Assembly (NCBI GenBank): GCA_910578995.1
Contig: CAJTSY010000003.1
Coordinates: 1-64,000, forward strand
DNA from: an uncultured Acetatifactor sp.
Lineage (GTDB): Bacteria > Bacillota > Clostridia > Lachnospirales > Lachnospiraceae
Length of the DNA: 64,000 bases
Reading direction: 5' to 3'
Each line of letters starts with the position of its first letter. Within the stretch, counting starts at the first letter, position 1. Both the position numbers and the translations under genes were made by a program. The notes under the pieces were generated by a model that made no database searches, had not been told where the DNA came from, and saw only the letters and a list, made by a program, of their open reading frames with translations. Shown here in pieces: positions 53,991-62,199 of the stretch.

Positions 53991-55808
53991 TTGAAAAAAC
54001 GTGAAAACTGGAAAAAATACAGAGGTCAGTTTGCGGTGCTGCTGTGTATCCTGGCGGTGTTGGGATACTTTACGCTGCAGAAGGAAGGATATCACATGGA
54101 TGAACTCCTTTCGTTTGAGCTGTCGAACGCGGAGTTTAATCCCTGGATCGTGCCTGTGCAGCCCGTGGGGAGGCTGGCCAAATTTGTGAATGAGGAGATA
54201 CGGGGGGAATCCTTCGGGGAGACCCTTGGGAATCTGGCGGATACGGTGCGCGATGTGGCGGTGAACCGGGGGGGAAGCAGGCTGCTGCAGTATAAGGCGG
54301 ACGTGTATCCGGAACCGGTGTGGATCAGCAGGGAGCAGTTCCGGGATTACCTGACGGCGGAGGGAGTGGACAGATTTAATTATCTGTCGGTCTATTTTAA
54401 TGTCATGGACGACAATCATCCCCCTCTGCACTTTATGCTTCTTCACACCATGTCTTCCCTGTTTCCGGGAATCATTTCCCCTCTTTTGGGATGTTTCATC
54501 AACCTGGCGGCTGTGGCGGCCTGTATATTGTGTTTTTTCCGTCTGGGGGAGCTGCTGCAGGCCGGGAAGGTCCTGCCGGAAGGATACGGGAAGCCGGCGG
54601 GGATCTGTATGGCCCTGCTCTACGGCCTGTCCGGGGGCGCGATAGCTACTGTCCTGCTGATCCGTATGTACGGAGTCATGACGGCCTTCTGTGTGGCGCT
54701 GTTTTCCCTGCATGTGAGGAAGTGGATGGAGGGAGGGTTTGCCTCCAAAAACAGGGGCCTGGCGGCAGTGACGGTTCTGGGATTTCTGACCCAGTATTTT
54801 TTCCTGTTTTACTGTCTGATTATGGCGGCGGTGACCGCGGCGCTTCTGGCGGTCAGACGCAGGTACAGGGAGCTGAAAGTATATATCAGGACCATGCTGC
54901 TGTGCGCGGCGGCAGGGGTTGTGGTTTTTCCCTTTTCCATTAAGGATGTGTTTTCCAGCGGCAGGGGGGAGGAGGCCCTCGCCAATCTGGGGCGCGGTTT
55001 TTCCGGTTACGGTACCAGGCTTTCCGCCTTCGGCTCTATCTTGCTGAAGGGATGTTTCGGGAGCGTGGCGGCAGGGATTCTGATTCTGCTGGGGGTGGCG
55101 CTGGGGGTGGCCGTGGTCCGGGGCAGAAGGAAATCGGATAGGATAAAAGGGAGGGAAAGGGAAGAGGAAGGCGGGGAGGAACAGAAGGGCGGGGAGGAAC
55201 GGAAAGGGAAAAGGGAGTCTCTGGCCCTGCGGCTCATGCTGCTTGTGCCCTGGGCGGGTTATTTTCTGCTGGCAGCCAGAATGTCGCCCTACCTGGTAGA
55301 TCGGTATATTATGCCCCTGTTTCCCTTCGGGGCGGTTATCCTGACCCTTCTGCTGTGCCGCATCTTTGCCGGATTCCAGGGGAGAAATCCCTGGTGGCTG
55401 CTGCTTCCCGCCCTTATTCTGGGAGCGGTGAACGTGGCGTGCTATGACGGGACACACTTATACCGGGGGTATGGGGAACAGCTTCAGGTGGCAGGGGAAT
55501 ACGCCGGGCTTCCCTGCATCTGTGTCTATGACGGGGTGGGATATTATGAAAATCTGATGGAATTTACGGAATATGGGGAGACGCTTCTGCTTCAGCTGCC
55601 GGAACTGGAGCAGCGCGTGGAGCGGGAAAGCCTGCGGGGACTTGACCGGGCAGTGGTTCTGCGGAAGGGAAATGTGGATGAAAACGCTGTCCTGGAAGCC
55701 CTGAGCAGTTACGGTCTGGAAGCGGAGCAGGTGCTGGTTTCGGAGAGCGAGAGTGTGTACGGGGATATGGTCTACCTGATGCGGGGGAGCGGTTTTTCAG
55801 GGGAGTGA
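53991..55808 (+). CDS. GT-C glycosyltransferase, family-39-like membrane protein
   Basis: A 605-residue protein with ten or more TM helices. After TM1 the first external loop carries YHMDELLSFELSNAEF with a D-E pair, the usual GT-C metal/catalytic site, and later DDNHPPLHFMLLHTMS, the H-P-P-L-H motif of family-39-like (PMT/ArnT-type) enzymes. A cytoplasmic loop near 375-410 is a run of Lys/Arg/Glu/Gly from short DNA repeats. The C-terminal ~110 residues are extracytoplasmic and soluble. Likely transfers a sugar from undecaprenyl phosphate to an external acceptor. The start is a TTG behind AAGGCGG. Confidence 0.78.
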   Translation: MKKRENWKKYRGQFAVLLCILAVLGYFTLQKEGYHMDELLSFELSNAEFNPWIVPVQPVGRLAKFVNEEIRGESFGETLGNLADTVRDVAVNRGGSRLLQYKADVYPEPVWISREQFRDYLTAEGVDRFNYLSVYFNVMDDNHPPLHFMLLHTMSSLFPGIISPLLGCFINLAAVAACILCFFRLGELLQAGKVLPEGYGKPAGICMALLYGLSGGAIATVLLIRMYGVMTAFCVALFSLHVRKWMEGGFASKNRGLAAVTVLGFLTQYFFLFYCLIMAAVTAALLAVRRRYRELKVYIRTMLLCAAAGVVVFPFSIKDVFSSGRGEEALANLGRGFSGYGTRLSAFGSILLKGCFGSVAAGILILLGVALGVAVVRGRRKSDRIKGREREEEGGEEQKGGEERKGKRESLALRLMLLVPWAGYFLLAARMSPYLVDRYIMPLFPFGAVILTLLLCRIFAGFQGRNPWWLLLPALILGAVNVACYDGTHLYRGYGEQLQVAGEYAGLPCICVYDGVGYYENLMEFTEYGETLLLQLPELEQRVERESLRGLDRAVVLRKGNVDENAVLEALSSYGLEAEQVLVSESESVYGDMVYLMRGSGFSGE

Positions 55809-55904
55809 TTTTCAATGGCGGCGGACATGGATTGAAGCCGGGATTTTACAAAAGAGGGGCTTTGTGGTAGAATAATGCAGTACAGGCGGCGGGGCGTATC
55901 CGGC

Positions 55905-56041
55905 GGCGCTGATGGGAAGGCGGATAGGAAGCCGGAGACGCATATGTTGGCATGGATGCGGGTATCCCATGGCGCTGACAGAAAGTTTGCAGGGAGCCGG
56001 AGATGCATATGCCGGAGCGGGTGCGGATATCCCATAGCACT
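55905..56041 (+). repeat. 66-bp tandem duplication before the 56056 gene
   Basis: A unit running from GGCGCTGA to TATCCCAT starts at 55905 and 55971, with the beginning of a third near 56036. It lies in the 5' leader of the next gene and contains no gene itself. Confidence 0.75.
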
Positions 56042-56055
56042 GGAGGAAGGGTAGG

Positions 56056-57174
56056 ATGATGGAGAAGAAAGGGAACGGGTCAAAACTGCCGAGAATTTAC
56101 GTGTGCCATACGTATTACCATGTGTATGTGACTTTCCTGAAGGAACTGGCGCTGCTTAGGCAAAACGGCGGGGACAGGGAGAAGGCAGGCAGGGCGGATC
56201 TGGTGTTGTCCAAAATGTCCAATGACTTCGAGGATCTCAAGAGCCGTGTGGAAAAGGTGGGGCTCTTCCTCCGGGTGATAGAATTCGATGAAAAGCGGGA
56301 GGATTTTTTCCCGGAACTGGCCAGGTGGAGAAAGGGCGGGAGGGGGTTCCTGGGGAACCTGTTCTGCCGGATCCGTTTTACCAGGGAGTATGCGCGTCTG
56401 GAGGCGCCTTTTGTGCCGGTGGATTTCCGGGAGTATGAGGATATCTATGTATATTGTGATTCAGACCCAATAGGCTACTATCTGAATCAGAATAAAATCT
56501 ATTACCACGCCGTGGAGGACGGGCTGAACTGTCTGAAGAACTTTGACGCGGCCAGATATGACAACAGGGGGCATTTTGGGCTGAAGGCGTTTCTGTCCAT
56601 GTACTGCAACCTGATCTTCGTCCAGAACGGTTACGGAAAATACTGTCTGGATATGGAAGTGAACGATATCGGGGCCATCGCTCATCCCTGTCCCAGATAC
56701 AGGGAGGTTCCCAGGCAGCCCCTTGTGGACGCTCTGGGGGAGGATGAGAAAGACCTGATCCTGAGGGCCTTTGTGAGGGACAAGGGGACCCTTGAGAGGC
56801 AGATCGGGGACAGCGCCGGGGTGGGGGAGAAGATCCTGATCCTGACGGAGCCCCTTTGCTCCCTGGATGTGAGAGAGCGGATTTTCCGTGATCTGACGGA
56901 AGAGTACAGCCGGGAGGGAACCGTCTTTCTGAAGCCCCATCCCAGGGATGTGCTAGATTACCGGAAGCTTTTTCCGGAGTTTCCGCAGTTTGATTCCACA
57001 GTTCCCATGGAGATGCTGAATTTTTTCCCGGGGCTTCGATTCCGGAAGGTTATATCCGTATTTACGGAGGTCAAGGCCATACAGTTCGCGGATGAGACGG
57101 TGAGGTTGGGGCCGGATTTTATGGACAAGTATGAGGATCCGGCGGTGCACAGGCAGAATGAGCAGATAGGGTAG
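56056..57174 (+). CDS. Sialyltransferase-like (GT52/polysialyltransferase-type) protein, candidate pseudaminic acid transferase
   Basis: A 372-residue soluble protein. Two short motifs define bacterial sialyltransferases of the GT38/GT52/GT80 type, D/E-D/E-G and H-P; here they are Glu154-Asp155-Gly156 (in YYHAVEDGLN) and His295-Pro296 (in LKPHPRD). The N-terminus (IYVCHTYYHVYVTFLKEL) also fits the first strand of that GT-B fold. Since the pathway for CMP-pseudaminic acid is in this window, it is the best candidate to transfer Pse from CMP-Pse, though CMP-Neu5Ac or CMP-Leg cannot be excluded. GGAGGAAGG precedes the ATG; an ABC flippase follows 48 bp later. Confidence 0.7.
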   Translation: MMEKKGNGSKLPRIYVCHTYYHVYVTFLKELALLRQNGGDREKAGRADLVLSKMSNDFEDLKSRVEKVGLFLRVIEFDEKREDFFPELARWRKGGRGFLGNLFCRIRFTREYARLEAPFVPVDFREYEDIYVYCDSDPIGYYLNQNKIYYHAVEDGLNCLKNFDAARYDNRGHFGLKAFLSMYCNLIFVQNGYGKYCLDMEVNDIGAIAHPCPRYREVPRQPLVDALGEDEKDLILRAFVRDKGTLERQIGDSAGVGEKILILTEPLCSLDVRERIFRDLTEEYSREGTVFLKPHPRDVLDYRKLFPEFPQFDSTVPMEMLNFFPGLRFRKVISVFTEVKAIQFADETVRLGPDFMDKYEDPAVHRQNEQIG

Positions 57175-57222
57175 GAAAGCGGACTGCCGGGACAGAGAAA
57201 AGTATCGAGGAGAGAATGGCCG

Positions 57223-58965
57223 ATGTCACAGATTTTGAAGAAAATGAACGTATTGTTGGACGGGAAACAGAAGAGAACCATGGGAGGGCTCATAGTTCTC
57301 ATGGTGATCGGCGCTTTCCTGCAGACCGCCGGTGTGGGAATGTTGGTGCAGGTGGTCAGCGTGGTGGTGGATCCCATGTCGGTGGAGAAGAGTGCTCTGG
57401 TGAAGGCCTTTTATGATTTCCTGGGATGCGGGGATTTTCAGAGCTTCTCCATCACTGTGATGGTGCTGCTGACAGTGACTTTCGGGGTGAAGAATCTGTT
57501 CCTGTTCCTGCAGCAGAAGCTGACGTTTGCTTTCGTGTATACGAATCAGTTTCGGACTTCAGAGCGGATGATGCGCAACTACCTGCGGAGGGGATACGAA
57601 TTTTACCTGAATGCGGATACGGCGGTGGTGCAGAGGAGTATCACTTCCGATGTGAACAATATGTATGCCCTGATCCTGGCCTTGCTTCAGTTGGTGTCGG
57701 ACGGGGTGGTGTCCCTGTTTGTGATCGGCTACTGTCTGATGACCAATGGTCTGATGACCGTGCTGTTGGCTGTGTCCCTGGGTATTCTTATGGGACTGAT
57801 CAAAAAGGTCCTGAAGCCTGTGATGTATAAGGCAGGCAAGGAAAACCAGGATTACTACAGCAGCTTGTTCAAATGGATCTCCCAGACGGTGCAGGGGATT
57901 AAGGAAGTGAAAGTTACCTGCAAGGAGCAATATTTCGTGGATGAGTACTGTAAATGCGGACAGGGGTATGTTGGGGCGGTGCAGCGCCGGGATCTGTACA
58001 ATAATGTGCCAAAGCTTCTTATCGAGACTGTGTGTATCGCGGTGATGATGGGGTATATGATAGCTCTTACCCTTCTGGGAAGCGGCACGGAGAATATGTT
58101 GGAGGTGCTGGCCACTCTGGCAGCGGCCGCCTTTGTGCTTTTGCCCGCGGTGAACCGCATCAATAATCAGATGAATGCCATTTCCTTCTGTGAGCCCTTC
58201 TTTATGGGGGTCAGCGATAATCTGCAGGAGGAGATAGACGATGCCAGGGTGGACATGTCCTTTGCCACGGATGAGGAGGAGAAGCTTCCCCTGAAACGGG
58301 CCATAGAACTAAGGGACATCACATATGCTTACCCGAATACTGATAAACTGATTTTCGATCACGCACAGCTGACGGTTCCGGTGGGGGCCGCGGTGGGGAT
58401 CGTGGGAACCTCCGGGGCGGGAAAGAGCACTCTGGTGGACATTCTCCTGGGGCTGCTGGAGGTAAAGGGCGGAACCATCTGCGCGGACGGCGTAGACGTG
58501 AGGTGCCGGTACAGAAAGTTCCTGAAAAATATCGGTTACATTCCCCAGATGATCTTCATGCTGGATGATACCATCAGAAGGAATGTGGCTTTTGGGGTGC
58601 GGGATGAGAAGGTGGATGAGGACCGGGTGTGGGAAGTGCTCAGGGAAGCGCAGCTGGATGAATTTGTAAGATCCCTTCCGGAAGGTCTGGACACCGGGAT
58701 AGGGGAGCGGGGAATCCGGCTTTCCGGAGGACAGAGACAGCGGATCGGAATCGCCCGGGCGCTGTATTATGATCCGGAGGTTCTGATTCTGGACGAGGCC
58801 ACCTCCGCCCTGGATAATGACACGGAGGCTGCTATTATGGAGTCCATCAACCGGCTTCACGGCAGGAAGACCCTGATCATTATCGCCCACAGGCTGCAGA
58901 CCATTGAAAAGTGCGAGCTGGTTTACCGGGTTGAGGACGGGAAACTGGTGCGGGAGCGCGGATAG
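57223..58965 (+). CDS. ABC exporter, PglK/MsbA-type, likely lipid-linked glycan flippase
   Basis: A 580-residue half-transporter with six TM helices in the first ~320 residues and a C-terminal ATPase: Walker A GTSGAGKST at 395-403, Q-loop NIGYIPQM, signature LSGGQRQRIGIARAL, Walker B VLILDEATSALD and the H-loop IIAHR. Layout and length fit lipid-linked oligosaccharide flippases such as PglK. No Wzx-type flippase is visible in the window, so this is the best candidate to move the repeat unit or Pse-bearing lipid outward. A GGAGAGAATGG site precedes the ATG. Its last codons and stop begin a 41-bp repeat. Confidence 0.88.
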   Translation: MSQILKKMNVLLDGKQKRTMGGLIVLMVIGAFLQTAGVGMLVQVVSVVVDPMSVEKSALVKAFYDFLGCGDFQSFSITVMVLLTVTFGVKNLFLFLQQKLTFAFVYTNQFRTSERMMRNYLRRGYEFYLNADTAVVQRSITSDVNNMYALILALLQLVSDGVVSLFVIGYCLMTNGLMTVLLAVSLGILMGLIKKVLKPVMYKAGKENQDYYSSLFKWISQTVQGIKEVKVTCKEQYFVDEYCKCGQGYVGAVQRRDLYNNVPKLLIETVCIAVMMGYMIALTLLGSGTENMLEVLATLAAAAFVLLPAVNRINNQMNAISFCEPFFMGVSDNLQEEIDDARVDMSFATDEEEKLPLKRAIELRDITYAYPNTDKLIFDHAQLTVPVGAAVGIVGTSGAGKSTLVDILLGLLEVKGGTICADGVDVRCRYRKFLKNIGYIPQMIFMLDDTIRRNVAFGVRDEKVDEDRVWEVLREAQLDEFVRSLPEGLDTGIGERGIRLSGGQRQRIGIARALYYDPEVLILDEATSALDNDTEAAIMESINRLHGRKTLIIIAHRLQTIEKCELVYRVEDGKLVRERG

Positions 58966-59170
58966 AGGAGCGGACGAGGGGGAGCCCTGGGTGGGAGCGC
59001 GGATAGAGGAGCGGACGAGAGAGCTGTGGCAGGGATAGGTGAAGAGGATCAGACGAGGGCCTGCCCGGCAGAGGAACAGGAAGAGGGGATCGGACGAGGG
59101 CCTGCCCGGCGGAGGAACAGGAAGAGGGGATCGGATGAAAGGCTGTCCGGCGCAGGAACAGGGAAAGGAG
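58952..59170 (+). repeat. 41-bp tandem repeat spanning the ABC-exporter stop
   Basis: Units start at 58952 (including the TAG stop), 58993, about 59034, then 59048, 59089 and 59130 in a second register, all with a 41-bp period and increasing divergence. The array fills the whole spacer to the next ribosome site. Confidence 0.85.
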
Positions 59171-59178
59171 GAGCGTCC

Positions 59179-60192
59179 ATGAAGTTGAGTATAATCGTGC
59201 CTGTCTACAATATGGCGGCGGGAGGAAAACTTCAATACTGTATAGATTCCCTGCTGAGGCAGACGGTGGATGACTACGAGATCATAGCGGTTGATGACGC
59301 CTCTACGGACAATTCCCTGGAAATCCTCCGGTCTTATGAGGAGAAGAATCCCGGGCGGGTGAAGGTGATTTCCTGTGCCGTTAACTGCCGCCAGGGAGGC
59401 GCCAAAAACCGGGGGCTGAAGGCTGCCCGGGGGGAGTGGATCGGTTTTATCGACAGCGATGACTGGGTGAGCCCGGATTATTACGAAAAGCTTCTGGCAA
59501 AGGCAGAGGAAACGGGAGCGGATATGGCCGGATGCGACTACAATCTGGTAACAAATCAGGCCTTTGAGGTGGGAAAGGTGGTGGAGAACAATACCCGTGA
59601 GCAGACCGGCATCCTGGACAGGGAGAAGCACAGGAAGCTTCTCCTGAAGCCTGGGAGTATGGTTGTGAAGGTCTATAAGAGCAGCGTGATCCGTGATAAC
59701 CACCTTGGTTTTCCGGAGGGAATCTTCTATGAGGACAACTGCGCAGGGCCTTTGTGGTCACTGTATTTTACCCATTTTGAGCGGGTGGAGGAGCCGCTGT
59801 ATTATTATTATCAGCATGACGCTTCCACGGTGCACGGCATAACCGAGGCGCGCTGTAGGGATCGGATGAAGGCGGAGGAGTTATTTTACGAGGAATGTGA
59901 AAAGAGGGGCTTTCTGCAGGAATATCACCGGGAGATAGAATTCCGCTTCGCAGAGCTTTATTATGTGATCACACTGTTTTCCTATATGCAGGGGATGAAA
60001 CGTCCCAGGCTTTCCTTTGTCAGGGAATTGCGCCGGGGAGTGGAGGCCAGGTTCCCGGGGTTCCGGGAAAATGAGTATTACAGAGAGCTGACCGGCAGGG
60101 AGGAGCAGGAGCTTATCGCCATGCAGAAGCGGTCGGATGTATTTTTTTTCTGGTACTATCGGCTGAAGCTTTTTGTCAGGAAGAAACGTTAG
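59179..60192 (+). CDS. Family-2 glycosyltransferase
   Basis: A 337-residue GT-A enzyme: MKLSIIVPVYNMAAGG, VDDASTDNSLEILRSY, NCRQGGAKNRGLKAARGEWIGFIDSDDWVSP with the DSDD metal site near 92, and a C-terminal half with YEDNCAGPLWSLYF and YYYYQHDAST as in CpsJ/TagA-like polysaccharide transferases. Basic C-terminal tail (KLFVRKKR). GGAGGAG precedes ATG 59179; an earlier in-frame ATG would encode repeat sequence. Probably extends the glycan exported by the neighbouring ABC protein. Confidence 0.87.
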   Translation: MKLSIIVPVYNMAAGGKLQYCIDSLLRQTVDDYEIIAVDDASTDNSLEILRSYEEKNPGRVKVISCAVNCRQGGAKNRGLKAARGEWIGFIDSDDWVSPDYYEKLLAKAEETGADMAGCDYNLVTNQAFEVGKVVENNTREQTGILDREKHRKLLLKPGSMVVKVYKSSVIRDNHLGFPEGIFYEDNCAGPLWSLYFTHFERVEEPLYYYYQHDASTVHGITEARCRDRMKAEELFYEECEKRGFLQEYHREIEFRFAELYYVITLFSYMQGMKRPRLSFVRELRRGVEARFPGFRENEYYRELTGREEQELIAMQKRSDVFFFWYYRLKLFVRKKR

Positions 60193-60294
60193 AAAGTAGA
60201 ATTTTAGATCAGAAGTAACATTTAGGAAAGAAGTTTTTAGAAAGAGATTATCTGTAATTATTTTTTGCAGAAAGAGAAAGGAAGCGGTAAGAGG
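60193..60294 (+). other. AT-rich leader before pseF
   Basis: About 100 bp of markedly AT-rich sequence with repeated TTTAGAAAG-like segments, unlike the GC-rich spacers elsewhere. It probably holds the pseF promoter, but no -35/-10 pair is convincing. Confidence 0.35.
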
Positions 60295-60987
60295 ATGAAA
60301 AAATTGGCAGTGATAACGGCCAGGGGGGGAAGCAAACGCATTCCCCATAAAAATATCAAGAACTTTTGCGGCAGGCCCATACTTGCCTATTCCATTGAGG
60401 CGGCTTTGCAGTCGGGTGTCTTCGACACGGTGATGGTGTCCACGGATGATGAGGAGATCGCAGAGGCGGCCAGGCAATGGGGGGCGGAAGTGCCTTTCTA
60501 CCGGAGTCAGGAGACTTCAGGGGATTTTGCCACCACGGCCCAGGTCCTTATGGAGGTACTCGACCAGTATGAGAAGAGGGGGCAGTATTTCGATCTGTTC
60601 TGCTGCATTTATCCCACGGCGCCCTTTCTCAAGGCAGCCAGGCTGAAGGAGGCCATGGAGCTTCTGGAGAGTTCCGGAGCGGACTGTGTGCACCCGGTGG
60701 TGCGGTTCAGTTTCCCGCCCCAGCGGTGTCTGGTGATGGAGGACGGGTATTTGAAGTTTAAATGGCCGGAGTACCGCTATACCAGATCCCAGGATCTGGA
60801 GCCCTTTTACCATGATGTGGGCCAGTTTTACTGCCTGAACAGGGCCAGTTTTGCCAGGCAGAAAACAACGGTGATGGAGAGGACGGTTCCTATTATTCTG
60901 TCGGAGATGGAGATTCAGGATATTGATACGCAGGAGGACTGGGAGGTGGCGGAGACCAAGTACCGGCTGCTGCATGACGGTAAGTAG
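60295..60987 (+). CDS. pseF: CMP-pseudaminic acid synthetase
   Basis: Last step: activates pseudaminic acid with CTP to give CMP-Pse, the glycosyl donor. The 230-residue cytidylyltransferase begins KKLAVITARGGSKRIPHKNIK (the A-R-x-G-S-x-R-x-P-x-K nucleotide loop), continues FCGRPILAYSIEAAL and VMVSTDDEEIAEAA, and has YPTAPFL; VRFSFPPQR-x-L distinguishes PseF from NeuA/LegF types. ATG 60295 follows AAGAGG. It is 139 bp before pseG. Confidence 0.9.
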   Translation: MKKLAVITARGGSKRIPHKNIKNFCGRPILAYSIEAALQSGVFDTVMVSTDDEEIAEAARQWGAEVPFYRSQETSGDFATTAQVLMEVLDQYEKRGQYFDLFCCIYPTAPFLKAARLKEAMELLESSGADCVHPVVRFSFPPQRCLVMEDGYLKFKWPEYRYTRSQDLEPFYHDVGQFYCLNRASFARQKTTVMERTVPIILSEMEIQDIDTQEDWEVAETKYRLLHDGK

Positions 60988-60990
60988 GGG

Positions 60991-61056
60991 GCTGCCTGCG
61001 CCAATTCCAAGGAGCTGTCTGCGTCAATTCCACAGAACTGCCTACGGCAGTTCTGT
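60991..61056 (+). repeat. 23-bp repeat ending in a perfect 11-bp hairpin
   Basis: GCTGCCTGCGCCAATTCC-type units start at 60991 and 61014, with a partial third at 61037 that is part of a perfect inverted repeat (61032-61042 with 61046-61056, 3-nt loop). No T run follows, so it is not an obvious terminator. Confidence 0.75.
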
Positions 61057-61125
61057 AAAGGAATGGTGCGAGGCGGGGACAGGCGGGCAGACGGCCGTTT
61101 AGGAAGGGGGACGGAGGAAATGGGG

Positions 61126-62151
61126 ATGATCTGGATTCGGGCGGATGCCAACCATATGATAGGATCAGGGCATGTGATGCGCTGCCTCTCCATTGCCGGG
61201 GAGCTTAAAAAGCTGGGGGAGAAGGTGTGCTTCCTGACAGCGGATGAAGAACCCCTGCCTCTCCTTAAGGCCAGGGGGCAGGAGTTCCTGGTGCTGCATT
61301 CTGATTACAGGAATCCGGAGGAGGAACTGGAACGGCTGGAGGAACTGCTGAAAGAACACCGGCCGGACTTTTTCCTTGCGGACAGCTATTATGTGACCGG
61401 GGCGTACCTGGAAGGGGTCAGGAGGCTGGTTCCTGCGGGGTATCTGGATGACCTTGGCCGTGACTTTGGGGCGAACCTGCTGATCAACTATAATCTTTTC
61501 GCGGGGGATTTTACCTATGAAAAGGTACCCGGGGACAGAAGGCTTCTGGGGGTGGAATACGTACCCCTGCGGGAGGAATTCTCCGGGGTAAGGTACCTGG
61601 TGCGGGAGCGGGCGTCCAGGGTGCTGGTCACCACGGGGGGCAGCGACGAATACAACCTGGCGGGACAACTGCTTGAAAAAGCGTTGGCTGATCCCCCGGC
61701 TTCAGAACTGGAGTACTGGGTGGTAAGCGGCGCCTATAACCAGCACCTGGAAAACCTGGAAAACATGGCGGCGAGACATCCGAATGTGCGGATTTACAGT
61801 AATGTCAATAATATGCAGCAGCTGATGAAAGAATGTGACATTGCTGTCAGCGCAGGGGGGTCCACCCTGTATGAGCTCAGCGCGGTAGGAGTGCCCACAG
61901 TCTGCTTCTCCTTTGTGGAAAACCAGGAGCGCATTGTGGAATGCTTCCGGGAGAAGGGCCTGTCCTGTTGTGCCGGAAATTACTGTACCCAGGGAACTGA
62001 CATGCTGGATGGTATAACTGACAGTATTGTCAGATTAAAGGAAGATGCCGGACTGCGCAGAAGTTTCAGCGAAAAAATGCGCTCCCTTGTGGACGGACAG
62101 GGCGCCGCGAGAATTGCAGAGAGACTGGCAGCCGGGAGGAGGGACGCATGA
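61126..62151 (+). CDS. pseG: UDP-2,4-diacetamido-2,4,6-trideoxy-L-altropyranose hydrolase
   Basis: Removes UDP from the PseH product to give the free sugar used by PseI. The 341-residue GT-B-like protein starts MIWIRADANHMIGSGHVMRCL, in which His16 matches the catalytic His of PseG, and has DSYYVTGAYLEG, YLDDLGRDF, TTGGSDEYNLA and CDIAVSAGGSTLYELSAVGVPTVCFSF as in MurG-related hydrolases. I prefer ATG 61126, eight bases after GGAGG, to ATG 61120, which is too close. Its stop overlaps the next start (ATGA). Confidence 0.9.
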   Translation: MIWIRADANHMIGSGHVMRCLSIAGELKKLGEKVCFLTADEEPLPLLKARGQEFLVLHSDYRNPEEELERLEELLKEHRPDFFLADSYYVTGAYLEGVRRLVPAGYLDDLGRDFGANLLINYNLFAGDFTYEKVPGDRRLLGVEYVPLREEFSGVRYLVRERASRVLVTTGGSDEYNLAGQLLEKALADPPASELEYWVVSGAYNQHLENLENMAARHPNVRIYSNVNNMQQLMKECDIAVSAGGSTLYELSAVGVPTVCFSFVENQERIVECFREKGLSCCAGNYCTQGTDMLDGITDSIVRLKEDAGLRRSFSEKMRSLVDGQGAARIAERLAAGRRDA

Positions 62152-62199
62152 GAAGAATGTCCGGCAGCCGGGAGGCGGGGCGTATGAGAAGTTTTTCCG
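62128..62199 (+). repeat. 36-bp duplication of a ribosome site plus start codon
   Basis: The unit GCAGCCGGGAGG...ATGAGAAG... starts at 62128 and 62164. Each copy holds a GGAGG-type site and an ATG (62148 and 62184), in the same frame, so the SGNH gene has two equivalent starts. Confidence 0.85.

Noticed and set aside
53922..55457. 511-codon open frame on the - strand
   Set aside because: Gln/His/Arg/Pro-rich and opposite the GT-C gene at 53991, whose motifs are clear.
5510..59170. Possibility that the regular repeats form a CRISPR array
   Set aside because: Repeats are adjacent copies with no unique spacers between conserved palindromic units, periods differ from locus to locus, and no cas genes are present.
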